This document shows positions 18,795 to 27,591 of a stretch of 64,000 bases of DNA, one piece after another. Each line of letters starts with the position of its first letter. Positions within the stretch are counted from its first letter, which is position 1. The stretch is from Kosakonia pseudosacchari (GTDB lineage Bacteria; Pseudomonadota; Gammaproteobacteria; Enterobacterales; Enterobacteriaceae). Made by a program: the position numbers and the translations under genes. The DNA lies in NCBI RefSeq assembly GCF_900184035.1, contig NZ_FXWP01000009.1, forward strand, positions 310,001-374,000, in the 5' to 3' direction. The notes below the pieces were generated by a model. The model saw nothing but the letters and a program-made list of their open reading frames with translations. It did no database searches and was not told where the DNA came from.

Positions 18795-19097
18795 ATCTAC
18801 CTCTTGTCTATTTATTCTTTCTTGCGAACCATTAGTAATTACACCCGAATAATCGCCGATTTCAACCATCTCTCTGCATTTCTGAATCTGTTCTTCAATG
18901 AGCACTTCACTCAACGCATCTGAATCTGCAAAGTGGTGTTCAACCTCGATCACTGCTCCAGCAAGTTCACGAACTTTGTAGAAGTTGCCATCTCTGACAA
19001 CTTCGTAACCGTCATATCGTAAGATTTCATTGTTCTGGGCAGCACACTCTTCAACCGTGCCATTGGTTACTTCCAGCCAGAGGCGCGGCTCGAGCAT
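18795..19097 (-). pseudogene. Truncated abortive-infection (Abi/HEPN)-like fragment, in frame with the channel gene
   Basis: About 100 residues from ATG 19097. The part EEQIQKCREMVEIGDYSGV followed by ITN resembles the start of the Abi C-terminal/HEPN-like domain, in which ITN-A-R-x-L-V-E-A normally follows. Here it turns at once into GSQERINRQEVD and the channel start. It looks like a gene head left by a deletion and joined by chance to the next gene. If translated through, it would add 101 residues to the channel. The Abi assignment is from memory of the family. Confidence 0.4.
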
Positions 19098-19560
19098 TCA
19101 CCGGTTTTTCAGGTAGATTACCTTGCATTCTCGGATTTTTCGTTTTCTCCAATACTCAACTCACAAGGTAAGCAGGCTTTCAGAAAATACCCATAAGAAG
19201 CGGACTCTATGTTGGTTCATGAAGTTATCTGAAAGTGAGTTGATATTTATATTAAAAATATTCATTTAAAGCAATGATATAAGGCGTGTTTTTCTTATGA
19301 ACTGAATTATCACACAACATAAGTTAAATTAAGTGTGGTCAAGCCTTGGCCTGCCTGAACTACCTTTCCAGCGCCCAGGCCGCTCGCCTCTTTTACAGCG
19401 CACTTTCGATTCACAGCCATTGCTCATGCACAGTCTGGTTTTGCCCGCCACTCAGTCGTAATCCGTTTGTGGTTTGAAAACGACATAGTTGCCAGCAGCG
19501 GCATCCCCTTGCACAGAGTTGCTGCGCTTGCACGCGGTTTCTCGCCGCGTGCAGATGCGA
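19098..19560. other. Right border of the low-GC island
   Basis: No credible gene. The first about 235 bp are AT-rich and the rest has the GC content of the core genome, so the island appears to end near 19330-19350. A sequence at 19319-19329 matches the dif XerD arm at 9 of 11 positions (see findings). Confidence 0.45.
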
Positions 19561-20034
19561 TTAGCGGTTTGACGTTTTTGGTTCCACCGACTGCCAGATT
19601 TCAAGATCCCAGTTGCCATCACGACCATCGCAGAGGTAGTTTTCGAAACAAACGCCGCGTGCAAGTTCGTAATCGCTGTTTTCTATCGCAGCGTACAAAT
19701 CGCTCCATGCTTTTGCGTAAGCGCCGTCCCGCACAAGCGTGTGCCATACCGCATATAGCCCTCCAGGCACTTTTTCTTCTCTGAATACTGTACCGGTAAT
19801 GTTCACTGACGTTTGCGCATCAACCGTTAGCGCGACATCGGCACGCAAGTCGGCAACATCCGTGTGCGCAGGATCATCCCAGTAAAACACCAGCGCTTCC
19901 CGGTAAGCCACGCCCTGCTCCTGCGCCCAGCCAATAATTTGTTGAAAACCCACCGGCACCGTCTCATTCCATGGACCACCCACGCGCACACAAACGATGT
20001 TCCGGGGAAGCGCATTTTCAAACCGTAAACTCAT
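19561..20034 (-). CDS. GyrI/SbmC-like effector-binding protein
   Basis: 157 residues. The closing WDLEIWQSVEP and the order of strands match the GyrI-like small-molecule-binding fold of E. coli SbmC and of AraC-type effector domains. SbmC inhibits DNA gyrase; other members sense ligands, so the role here is uncertain. ATG 20034 is chosen over TTG 20049 because GGAGG lies 4 nt upstream. It follows the SDR gene on the same strand by 30 bp and is probably co-transcribed with it. Confidence 0.75.
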   Translation of the reverse strand: MSLRFENALPRNIVCVRVGGPWNETVPVGFQQIIGWAQEQGVAYREALVFYWDDPAHTDVADLRADVALTVDAQTSVNITGTVFREEKVPGGLYAVWHTLVRDGAYAKAWSDLYAAIENSDYELARGVCFENYLCDGRDGNWDLEIWQSVEPKTSNR

Positions 20035-20064
20035 AAATCCTCCGCACAATAGTTAAGAAAACGT

Positions 20065-20805
20065 TTATAAACGCAGCAACCCGCCATCAACCACGTACTG
20101 GCTGCCCGTGACATAACTGGCATCATCAGAGAGCAAAAATAACGCGACGGCGGCTGCCTCCTCCGGCGTTCCTTGCCGCTTCATCGGCACAATAGAGCGG
20201 ATCTGCGCCTCATACTGACCACGAAATTGTGCCGGGATCGCCTCAAGCAAACCGGTTTCTATCGCGCCTGGTACCAGCGCATTCACCCGGATCCCTTGTG
20301 CTGCAAAAGCCGTTGCCCAGCAGCGAACCAGCGCCAGCTGCGCCCCTTTACTGGCAGCATAAATCGAAGCAAGCGGTGTCCCTTCATATGCGGCGGTCGA
20401 CGCGGTCAGCACCACCGACGCGCCCGCTTTTAAAAAGCGGGCAAGACAGGATATTTGCAGTACCGCGGAGCGGACATTGTTCTTCATCATGTTATCGAAC
20501 AGCGCGGCACTACCCTTTTCGGCAGGTGCAAAAGCCAGCTGCCCGGCATTCAGCCATAAGCCATCCAGCATGCCGAAGGAGGCTACCGCGTCAGCCAACG
20601 CTTGTGCCGCTGCCGGATCGGCACCATCGTTTTGCAGCAATCGGGCGTCAGGTGGCAGCGCCTGGTGAAGGCGCGCCAGTTTGTGCGCATCACGCCCGGT
20701 GATCATCACTTCCCCCTCTTCCGCAATAATGCGTTTTGCCCCCGCCAGGCCAATGCCACTGCTGGCTCCCGTAATAACAATTTTCTTACCAGTGAATCGG
20801 GCCAT
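20065..20805 (-). CDS. SDR-family oxidoreductase
   Basis: 246 residues. The NAD(P)-binding motif TGASSGIG is near residue 11, NAG (WLNAG) near 80, the catalytic tyrosine motif YAASK near 150, and the C-terminal YVTGSQYVVDGG is typical of classical short-chain dehydrogenases. Substrate unknown. ATG 20805 has GGAGG directly upstream, so the ten extra residues in the open frame are not used. Probably in one operon with the GyrI-like gene. Confidence 0.88.
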   Translation of the reverse strand: MARFTGKKIVITGASSGIGLAGAKRIIAEEGEVMITGRDAHKLARLHQALPPDARLLQNDGADPAAAQALADAVASFGMLDGLWLNAGQLAFAPAEKGSAALFDNMMKNNVRSAVLQISCLARFLKAGASVVLTASTAAYEGTPLASIYAASKGAQLALVRCWATAFAAQGIRVNALVPGAIETGLLEAIPAQFRGQYEAQIRSIVPMKRQGTPEEAAAVALFLLSDDASYVTGSQYVVDGGLLRL

Positions 20806-20952
20806 TCTGCCTCCCTGAAGCCGTTTTTCTGCCAAACGACGCTTTTTACCTTCAATGACAATTAAAATAAAACAATAAAAACTTATTGTAAAACGATAAA
20901 CACCAGGCTAGCCTGCACCCAATTCAACCACCTATGCCAGGAGAGGCATCGA

Positions 20953-21759
20953 ATGAAAAGAAGTCTGCAACAGGGTGTTTTGTTCTCAGGATTACTTATC
21001 TGTGCGTCGACACACAGCGCTGAGTTGTCCGGTTTTGCCGGGCTGGGCGTCAGCATTCGCCCCATTTACTCCGGTTCGAACCACACGGCGGTGGGACCAC
21101 TGCTAAAAGCGGGCGTGGATCTTCATAGCGAAAACTGGGGGCTGTTCGGTCTGTCTACCGACGGGCTGATCTGGGGACTGACACCGGACTCACCCTTCAA
21201 CGTGAGCCTGCTGTTAACGCAGGATGAGGCGCGAAAAGAGGTGTTTAATTACCCATTTTCCGGCAGAAAAAACCGCGATCTACAAGGGATGGGTAACCTG
21301 TCTGCAGCGCTGATGGCGGGTACAGATCTGCGCTACCAACAAGAAAGCTGGACGTTGTGGCTGCGCCTGTTAACTGCCACTGAAAAGCAGCGATATGGCG
21401 GCGAAGCACCGGGCAGAAGCCTGATCGTCACGAGCGGCGCGCAAGCCGAACTCTGGCGCTGGCAGCATGCTGCCATTTCGGTCGGCGGCGACATAAGCTG
21501 GGCGAACAGTGGTTACCAGCAGCGCCACTACGGCGTGACGGCGCATCAGGCACACCGCACCGACTTTGCAATTTATTCCCCTTCATCAGGCTTCCAGCAA
21601 GGTGGTTTGTATGCCGAACTGATGTGGCATTTCGATAAAAATCTGGCGGCAGGATTGACCAGCCGCGCGCAGTACCTGTTCGATGAAGCGGGGAGCAGCC
21701 CGCTGGTCAACAGCCGGATGCAGTACAGCCTGTCGTCACTGATCCAGTACACATTCTGA
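20953..21759 (+). CDS. MipA/OmpV-family outer membrane protein
   Basis: 268 residues with a signal peptide (about 1-22, ending STHSA). The mature part is rich in amphipathic strands and ends QYTF with a terminal aromatic, the signal for outer-membrane barrel insertion. The opening (FAGLGVSIRPIYSGSNHTAV) fits MipA/OmpV, where family members act as MltA-interacting scaffold or substrate channels. It begins a tight operon with the serine hydrolase (10-bp gap) and three small genes. Confidence 0.82.
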   Translation: MKRSLQQGVLFSGLLICASTHSAELSGFAGLGVSIRPIYSGSNHTAVGPLLKAGVDLHSENWGLFGLSTDGLIWGLTPDSPFNVSLLLTQDEARKEVFNYPFSGRKNRDLQGMGNLSAALMAGTDLRYQQESWTLWLRLLTATEKQRYGGEAPGRSLIVTSGAQAELWRWQHAAISVGGDISWANSGYQQRHYGVTAHQAHRTDFAIYSPSSGFQQGGLYAELMWHFDKNLAAGLTSRAQYLFDEAGSSPLVNSRMQYSLSSLIQYTF

Positions 21760-21768
21760 GGTGGCGCC

Positions 21769-22884
21769 ATGAGCAAATGTCACTTTCGCAGCCGCGCGCG
21801 GCTGCTCGCTGCGGGCACGGTATTTATCGCACTGATTGCCGCAGGTATTTACCTGCAACCCGGTTTCAGCACCCCCTCTCCTCGCCAGACGGGAGATGCC
21901 GGTATGGTGTCATTTTTAACACCATTATTGAAAGGATCGCGAGGCAGCGTCGCCGCCGCGCTCATCACACCGCGCGGTGTGCAATATGCACTCTGGGACA
22001 GTGATTACAACCGACAATATGAAATCGCCAGCCTGACCAAAACCATGACCAGCAGTTTGCTGATGGAGGCATTTCGCCGGGGTGAAGCGACAGCGCAAAC
22101 CCGCGTTGGCGATCTCATTCCGGAAATCAGCGCCCCGGCACGAGACATAACCCTTGAACAATTAGCATCGCATCGCTCTGGCCTGCCGCCGCTGGCCTCA
22201 TCGCTGCGCCAGAAGATCCGGATGATCAGCCAGATAATCCTGCGTGAAAACTTCTGGGAGTATGACGAAAAATCAGTCATCGAAATGGTGAACAATACCC
22301 GCTTAGCCGCGCCCGCCAGCTTTGCTTACTCCAATACCGGCTACGCCTTGCTGGGCCTGGCACTGTCGCGAGCAGCACATCAGCCTTTTAATGCGTTATT
22401 GCAAACGCGGGTTTTTGCGCAGGCGAAAATGGCAAACACCGTTGTTGCCGAAGCATTAACCCCTGACACGCCCAAGTTTCACCACGGTTGGGCGGTGTCC
22501 GGGTTTGCCGAAGCGCCCTGGATACAACGCGCGTTCACGCCGGCTGCCGGTGTGCGTTCGACCATCGTCGATATGGCGCATTATGCGCAGGCCTTACTGG
22601 CGGGCAATCTTGCCGGTAGCGCGGCAATGCCGCCACACTTTGCCACTGACGATGCGGATTCACGCGTGGGTTACGCCTGGTTTACCACCCGTATTCGCGG
22701 GCGGGACATCACCTGGCACGACGGGGAATCTTCCGGTTTTGCCTCCGCCATTGCGTTCGATCCCCAGCAACAATCCGCCGTGGTGATCCTCTCAGATACG
22801 GCATGGCCCGTTATTGGCCCGGCCATACGCCTGTTGTTAACGCAGACATCAGCTAAAACGGAAACTCATCATGAACTGGATTGA
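21769..22884 (+). CDS. Serine hydrolase of the class C beta-lactamase/PBP4* family
   Basis: 371 residues with an N-terminal membrane anchor or signal (LLAAGTVFIALIAAGIYL). The catalytic motifs are SLTK (S-x-x-K, in IASLTKTMTSS), YSN (FAYSNTGYALLG) and HDG (TWHDGESSGF). Such proteins are D,D-peptidases or esterases acting in the periplasm. Position after a MipA-like gene fits a cell-wall role, which is inference. The end overlaps the next gene by 14 bp. Confidence 0.85.
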   Translation: MSKCHFRSRARLLAAGTVFIALIAAGIYLQPGFSTPSPRQTGDAGMVSFLTPLLKGSRGSVAAALITPRGVQYALWDSDYNRQYEIASLTKTMTSSLLMEAFRRGEATAQTRVGDLIPEISAPARDITLEQLASHRSGLPPLASSLRQKIRMISQIILRENFWEYDEKSVIEMVNNTRLAAPASFAYSNTGYALLGLALSRAAHQPFNALLQTRVFAQAKMANTVVAEALTPDTPKFHHGWAVSGFAEAPWIQRAFTPAAGVRSTIVDMAHYAQALLAGNLAGSAAMPPHFATDDADSRVGYAWFTTRIRGRDITWHDGESSGFASAIAFDPQQQSAVVILSDTAWPVIGPAIRLLLTQTSAKTETHHELD

Positions 22885-23218
22885 TATGTTGTGGGCCATA
22901 TTAACCTTTATTTCGGTCATGCTGTTTATTTGCGGCTCCTGGTTCGCGCATTACAAAATACGGTTGTTGAATTACATCATGCTGGCGTTGATGGTCATTT
23001 ATTGTGCCGAAATGATGCAGACCATCACGCATCTGACCAAGATCGGTTATCTGTTCAGAATGCTGACATGGACCGTTCAGGCGTCGTTTATTGCCATCAG
23101 CGTTTATCGCGCGTGGCCAGCGCCCTGGTTAACGCGCAGCCCGCCTGTGCTGGCGGCTGGCAAGATTGCCATTGCGCTGATGCTTATGTCATGCTTGAGC
23201 GTGCTGGTTTTAAAATAA
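22871..23218 (+). CDS. Small membrane protein, 115 aa
   Basis: Four hydrophobic segments (MLWAILTFISVMLFICGSWF; LLNYIMLALMVIYCAEMM; an amphipathic middle segment; IAIALMLMSCLSVLVL). It starts inside the end of the serine hydrolase gene, showing translational coupling. No family recognised. Likely an inner-membrane partner of the operon. Confidence 0.65.
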   Translation: MNWIDMLWAILTFISVMLFICGSWFAHYKIRLLNYIMLALMVIYCAEMMQTITHLTKIGYLFRMLTWTVQASFIAISVYRAWPAPWLTRSPPVLAAGKIAIALMLMSCLSVLVLK

Positions 23219-23243
23219 AATCCTTAATTCAGGAAGGTACAAA

Positions 23244-23777
23244 GTGAAAGGTGTACGAAATAAACTCAGTCTGGTGTTTATCTCAGGGATATTACCGCTC
23301 TTTTTCATCCTCGCCTTAATTACACCCCTGTGGTTATATTTTTCCGGTGAGTCTTTTTTTATTTCGAGCATGCTTAAATTTGCCGACATGCAAGCGGAAA
23401 GCCAGCCAGTGACTGCCGTACCGCCGTTTCACCAGTTGCTGTTACTGGTGCTCCTCTATTTACCCGTTGGGTTATTTGCTTTCGCTATCTGGCAGGGAAT
23501 GCACGTGATGCGGCTGGTCGGTAAACGGCAAATTCTCAACCTGGCGCTGGCACGTTGTGTACGCAATATTGCCTTGATGATGCTAAGCCTTGGCATCGTA
23601 TTGCCGGTGTGCCGCTTTTTAATACCGCTTGTCGTCTGGTGGCCGGAAAAATATTACCAGGTCAGCGTGCTGATTGGCGATGTGATCCTGTTGCTCACCG
23701 GCGGCTTGTTATTTGTCACGTTTCACGCCATGCTCGCGGGGATCAAAGCGGACGAAGAAACCAGGGAGTTTATCTGA
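23244..23777 (+). CDS. DUF2975-family membrane protein
   Basis: 177 residues, GTG start with AGGAAGG about 5 nt upstream. Four hydrophobic helices, with the conserved segment ARCVRNIALMMLSLGIVLPV and the usual C-terminal GLLFVTFHAMLAGIKADEET fit DUF2975 proteins. These are nearly always paired with a small Cro/C1-type HTH gene, as here (2-bp gap). Function of the pair is unknown. Confidence 0.75.
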   Translation: MKGVRNKLSLVFISGILPLFFILALITPLWLYFSGESFFISSMLKFADMQAESQPVTAVPPFHQLLLLVLLYLPVGLFAFAIWQGMHVMRLVGKRQILNLALARCVRNIALMMLSLGIVLPVCRFLIPLVVWWPEKYYQVSVLIGDVILLLTGGLLFVTFHAMLAGIKADEETREFI

Positions 23778-23779
23778 CT

Positions 23780-24007
23780 ATGGCTGTGGTGGTTCATCTG
23801 GACAAACTGTTGGTAGAGAAAAAAATGACGTCCAGAGCGCTGGCGGCCTTTATCGGTATCACCGAGCAAAACCTGTCGCTGCTCAAGTCCGGCAAAGTAA
23901 AGGGTATTCGATTCGATACGCTGGCGAAAATTTGCGAAGCCATGGAGTGCCAGCCCGGTGACATTATCTCCTGGGAGCCCGACCCCGCTGCGCCAGACGA
24001 AGAGTGA
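23780..24007 (+). CDS. YozG-like Cro/C1-type HTH regulator
   Basis: 75 residues. A single helix-turn-helix (SRALAAFIGITEQNLSLLKS) with the following FDTLAKICEAMECQPGDII is the standard YozG-like Xre domain. It begins 2 bp after the DUF2975 stop and ends the operon. It likely regulates this operon. Confidence 0.85.
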   Translation: MAVVVHLDKLLVEKKMTSRALAAFIGITEQNLSLLKSGKVKGIRFDTLAKICEAMECQPGDIISWEPDPAAPDEE

Positions 24008-24033
24008 CGCCCAGACAGGCGTTTCGTAGACAA

Positions 24034-24071
24034 TAAAAAAGCCGACAACATCGCTGCTGCCGGCTTTTTTT
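24034..24071. terminator. Bidirectional terminator
   Basis: AAAAAAGCCG (from 24035) pairs with CGGCTTTTTT (24061-24070) across a GC-rich loop, with A and T runs on both sides. It separates the convergent HTH operon and ddc. Confidence 0.85.
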
Positions 24072-24085
24072 ATTAACGACGTGAA

Positions 24086-25549
24086 TCAGGCGTTCTGTAA
24101 CTGCTGGCCACAGGCCACCACGCTTGACAGCAGAACTTTAACGTCCTCCAGGCAAACGGTCGGGTTCAGCAGCGTCAACTTCAGGCATGTCACCCCGTCA
24201 GCTTCCGTTACGCCAACGTTGGCGCTCCCGGAGGCCAGCAGCGCATCGCCGATACGCTGGTTCAGCAGCGCAACACCTGCGGTATCGCCGTTTTCCGGGC
24301 GGAAACGGAACAACACGCTGGCCAGCTGCGGCTGCATCACCAGTTCCAGCTGTGGCTGTTCGGCAACAAATTGCGCCACCTGCTGCGCCAGCGTCACGCC
24401 ATTATCAATAATTTCGGCGTACTGCTTTTTACCCAGCGCTTCAAGCCCCATCCACAGCTTCAGCGCATCGAAACGGCGCGTCGTCTGCAATGATTTCGAC
24501 ACCAGGTTTGGTACGCCCTGCTCTTCGTCGAAGTCAGAGTTCAGGTAGGCCGCCTGGTAACGCATCAACTGATAATGGCGCGCATCTTTCAGCAGGAACG
24601 CGCCACAGCTGATGGTCTGGAAGAATTGCTTATGGAAATCCAGCGTTACGGAATCCGCCAGCTCAAGGCCATTCAGGAAATGACGATACTTCTCAGAAAG
24701 CAGCAACGCGCCGCCCCAGGCCGCATCAACATGAACCCAAATCTGCTGTTCAGCGGCCAGCGCGGCGATTTCCGCTAACGGATCAATAGCACCCGCGTCG
24801 GTGGTGCCGGCGGTAGCAACAATGGCCATCACCTGCTCACCGTTGGCTTTCGCCTCGGCCAGTTTCTGCGCCAGATCGTTGAGATCCATGCGCGAGAATT
24901 CATCCGTTTTCACCAGCGTCACGGACTGGTAACCCAGTCCCATCAGCGCCATGTTCTTCTGCACCGAAAAGTGTGCATTTTCAGAACATAACACTTTAAT
25001 TTTGCTGAGATTACCGGTTAAGCCGTGCAGCTGAACAGAGTGGCCCTGACGCGCGAAAAACGCGTCACGAGCCAGCATCAGCCCCATCAGGTTACTCTGC
25101 GTACCACCGCTGGTGAACACGCCAGCGTCACCGGCCGGGTACCCCACCTGCGCGCGCAGCCATTCGATGAGTTTCATCTCAATGATGGTCGCCGACGGGC
25201 TCTGATCCCACGAATCCATGCTCTGGTTCGTGGCGTTGATCAGCACTTCCGCCGCCTGGCTAATCACCAGGCTCGGACAGTGCAGATGCGCCACACACTG
25301 CGGATGATGCACGGACAGGCTGTCTTTAAGGAAATACTCAACGGCGCGCTCAATGGCGGCCTGGTTACCCAGGCCCTGAGACGTGAATTCTAAATTGATG
25401 CGCTCACGTAATTCCGCGACAGTTTTGCCCTGATACATTTCAGGTTGCTTGAGCCACTGCACAACGGCTTGCGTGCTCTGCTCAATCGCTTCCTGATAGG
25501 CCGCAATACTCTGCGCGGAACCCGAGAGAATCGGATTTAAATCAGACAT
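24086..25549 (-). CDS. ddc: L-2,4-diaminobutyrate decarboxylase
   Basis: 487 residues, PLP-dependent group II decarboxylase. The lysine that binds PLP is in TLDFHKQFFQTISCG, and VHVDAAWGGALLLSEKYRHF holds the cofactor aspartate. It converts L-2,4-diaminobutyrate to 1,3-diaminopropane. It lies 17 bp after dat on the same strand, the dat-ddc operon known from Acinetobacter, Vibrio and Enterobacter. The neighbouring lysC paralogue would supply the precursor. Confidence 0.92.
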   Translation of the reverse strand: MSDLNPILSGSAQSIAAYQEAIEQSTQAVVQWLKQPEMYQGKTVAELRERINLEFTSQGLGNQAAIERAVEYFLKDSLSVHHPQCVAHLHCPSLVISQAAEVLINATNQSMDSWDQSPSATIIEMKLIEWLRAQVGYPAGDAGVFTSGGTQSNLMGLMLARDAFFARQGHSVQLHGLTGNLSKIKVLCSENAHFSVQKNMALMGLGYQSVTLVKTDEFSRMDLNDLAQKLAEAKANGEQVMAIVATAGTTDAGAIDPLAEIAALAAEQQIWVHVDAAWGGALLLSEKYRHFLNGLELADSVTLDFHKQFFQTISCGAFLLKDARHYQLMRYQAAYLNSDFDEEQGVPNLVSKSLQTTRRFDALKLWMGLEALGKKQYAEIIDNGVTLAQQVAQFVAEQPQLELVMQPQLASVLFRFRPENGDTAGVALLNQRIGDALLASGSANVGVTEADGVTCLKLTLLNPTVCLEDVKVLLSSVVACGQQLQNA

Positions 25550-25566
25550 TCGCTCACTTACTCCGA

Positions 25567-26952
25567 TTAAACAGGCTTCACGCCAGCGCTCAGCAGCGCG
25601 TTTTCAAATTTATCGAGGAAAACTTCCAGTTCTGCATTGCTGATAAGCAGCGACGGCAGCAGACGCAGTACACAACCGCCACGGCCGCCGCGCTCCAGGA
25701 TCAGACCCGATTCGAAGCATTTTTTCTGCAACAGCGCAGAAAGTTCGCCGTCCGCCGGGTAGCAACCCATGTGATCCTGCGCTTCCTGCGGCTTAACGAT
25801 CTCAATACCGATCATCAGGCCCAGGCCGCGTACATGGCCAATCACCGGGAAACGTTTTTGCATTTCAGCCAGCTTGCCTTTCAGCCATTCACCCTGCTCT
25901 GCCACTTTATCGGCGATGCGATCTTCTTTGAGGATCTTTAGCGTAGTGAGGCCGGTTGCCATCGCCAGCTGGTTGCCACGGAAAGTACCGGTATGGTGGC
26001 CCGGCGCCCAGGCGTCGAACTGTTTTTTGATACCGAGTACCGCCAGCGGTAAACCGCCACCGACCGCTTTGGACATCACAATGATGTCCGGCTCAATACC
26101 GGCGTGTTCGAAGGCGAACAGTTTGCCAGTACGCGCGAAACCAGCCTGCACTTCGTCGAGGATCAGCAGAATGCCGTGTTCCTGGGTCACTTTACGGATG
26201 CGCTGCAGCCACTCGATCGGCGCCGGGTTCACGCCGCCTTCGCCCTGCACCGCTTCCAGAATCACGGCAGCCGGTTTACGTACGCCGCTTTCAACGTCGT
26301 TGATCAGGTTTTCAAAGTAGTAGGTCAGCGCTTTGACACCGGCTTCGCCACCGATGCCCAGCGGGCAACGGTACTGGTGCGGGTAAGGCATAAACTGCAC
26401 TTCCGGCATCATGCCGTTTACCGCTTCTTTCGGCGACAGGTTGCCCGTCACGGAAAGCGCGCCGTGCGTCATGCCGTGGTAACCGCCAGAGAAACTGATA
26501 ATACCGGAACGACCGGTCACTTTTTTCGCCAGCTTCAGCGCCGCTTCAACGGCGTCTGCGCCGGAAGGCCCGGTGAATTGCAGGCAATATTCTTTGCCCT
26601 GACCCGGCAGCAAAGAGAGCAGATATTCTGAAAACTCATCTTTTAACGGCGTGGTCAGGTCGAGCGTATGTAACGGTAAGCCACTGGTAATGACACTTTG
26701 GATGCTCTGAATCACATCAGGATGATTATGGCCCAGCGCCAGAGTACCGGCGCCTGCAAGGCAGTCAAGGTATTGATTATTCTCAACATCAGTGATCCAG
26801 ACGCCCTGCGCTTTGGCAATCGCTAACGGCAATTTACGCGGATAGCTTCTGACATTGGATTCAAACTCAGCCTGTCTTGCTAAAAAGGTCTCATTGCTTT
26901 GCGGGAATGAATTAGCACTCAAAGAATCAATACGGACTTTATCCGTCATCAT
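25567..26952 (-). CDS. dat: Diaminobutyrate-2-oxoglutarate transaminase
   Basis: 461 residues, class III aminotransferase. The PLP site [20 protein letters not shown] carries the Schiff-base lysine, and [19 protein letters not shown] residues ([15 protein letters not shown]) bind the cofactor ring. It makes L-2,4-diaminobutyrate from aspartate semialdehyde and glutamate. Two ATGs open the frame (26952, 26949); the second is better spaced from AGGAG. It is first in the dat-ddc operon, divergent from lysC across 640 bp. Confidence 0.92.
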   Translation of the reverse strand: MMTDKVRIDSLSANSFPQSNETFLARQAEFESNVRSYPRKLPLAIAKAQGVWITDVENNQYLDCLAGAGTLALGHNHPDVIQSIQSVITSGLPLHTLDLTTPLKDEFSEYLLSLLPGQGKEYCLQFTGPSGADAVEAALKLAKKVTGRSGIISFSGGYHGMTHGALSVTGNLSPKEAVNGMMPEVQFMPYPHQYRCPLGIGGEAGVKALTYYFENLINDVESGVRKPAAVILEAVQGEGGVNPAPIEWLQRIRKVTQEHGILLILDEVQAGFARTGKLFAFEHAGIEPDIIVMSKAVGGGLPLAVLGIKKQFDAWAPGHHTGTFRGNQLAMATGLTTLKILKEDRIADKVAEQGEWLKGKLAEMQKRFPVIGHVRGLGLMIGIEIVKPQEAQDHMGCYPADGELSALLQKKCFESGLILERGGRGGCVLRLLPSLLISNAELEVFLDKFENALLSAGVKPV

Positions 26953-27591
26953 ATCTCTCCTACAACCTGGGTTGGTTTAACACCGGGTTGAATAAGGGTT
27001 TAAGGGGGCTTGTAAAAAACGCGGCTAATATATGTGTTTTCAGCAACGGACTCAATCTTTTATTTTGTCAGGCTATTTATGTCATTTTCTTTAAAAATCA
27101 ATGACAAAAAATATTTATGCGTGGGGATTGTTCAGCGTGAATTGTAACCAATTCTGTTACAAGAATATTCCAGCAAGCATCGCGAACAACGCCATGATAA
27201 GACTCGCTTTTTAATATTTGTGCTCTTTTTATGTTATTAGAACGTTATTTAAGCCAAACTCCGCCAGCAACCACTGAATAAATCATGAGATTTTCCATTG
27301 GGTTATTGCAAATGTTGAGGAAATTATCGATTCAGCGAGTTAAATCACTTACTATGCCCGCGATAAAAATCCCCAGGCCAAAAAAAGGAAGCATCTATTT
27401 AACCATTAATGCGCATCACACCCGGTAACTCGTGAGAGGCAATACAGGTTATCGACAACGGGAGCAGAATCCTGGGTTGTAAAAAGAGATGTTCGCGGGC
27501 GGACATTTCGTAAGGTGAAGCACGCTTCCCTTATGCCGAGAATGAAAATTTTCATGCCATTAAAATTATGGCGCCCTGATATGAGATTGTT
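26953..27591. promoter_or_regulatory. Long divergent leader between dat and the lysC paralogue
   Basis: 639 bp without a gene. It must hold the dat promoter (minus strand) and the lysC promoter (plus). The middle (about 27000-27330) is AT-rich and bears no motif I can name. The block 27463-27530 resembles part of the E. coli lysC leader (see the riboswitch remnant). Confidence 0.6.
27433..27530 (+). promoter_or_regulatory. Shrunken lysine-riboswitch (L box) leader remnant
   Basis: From memory of the E. coli lysC leader, this block keeps in order AGAGGC, then CTGGGTTGT, GTTCGC, TTTCG, AAG and GCAC with similar spacing. In E. coli about 130 nt of aptamer lie between AGAGGC and the CTGGGTTGT segment; here only about 40 nt remain. 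The start context GAGATTGTT-ATG also parallels GAGGTAGTT-ATG. The aptamer seems lost, so lysine sensing by RNA is unlikely. Confidence 0.5.

Noticed and set aside
17262..19097. Channel gene taken at full 611-residue length
   Set aside because: The first 101 residues resemble a different, truncated family, and a strong ribosome site precedes the internal ATG 18794. The longer form remains possible.
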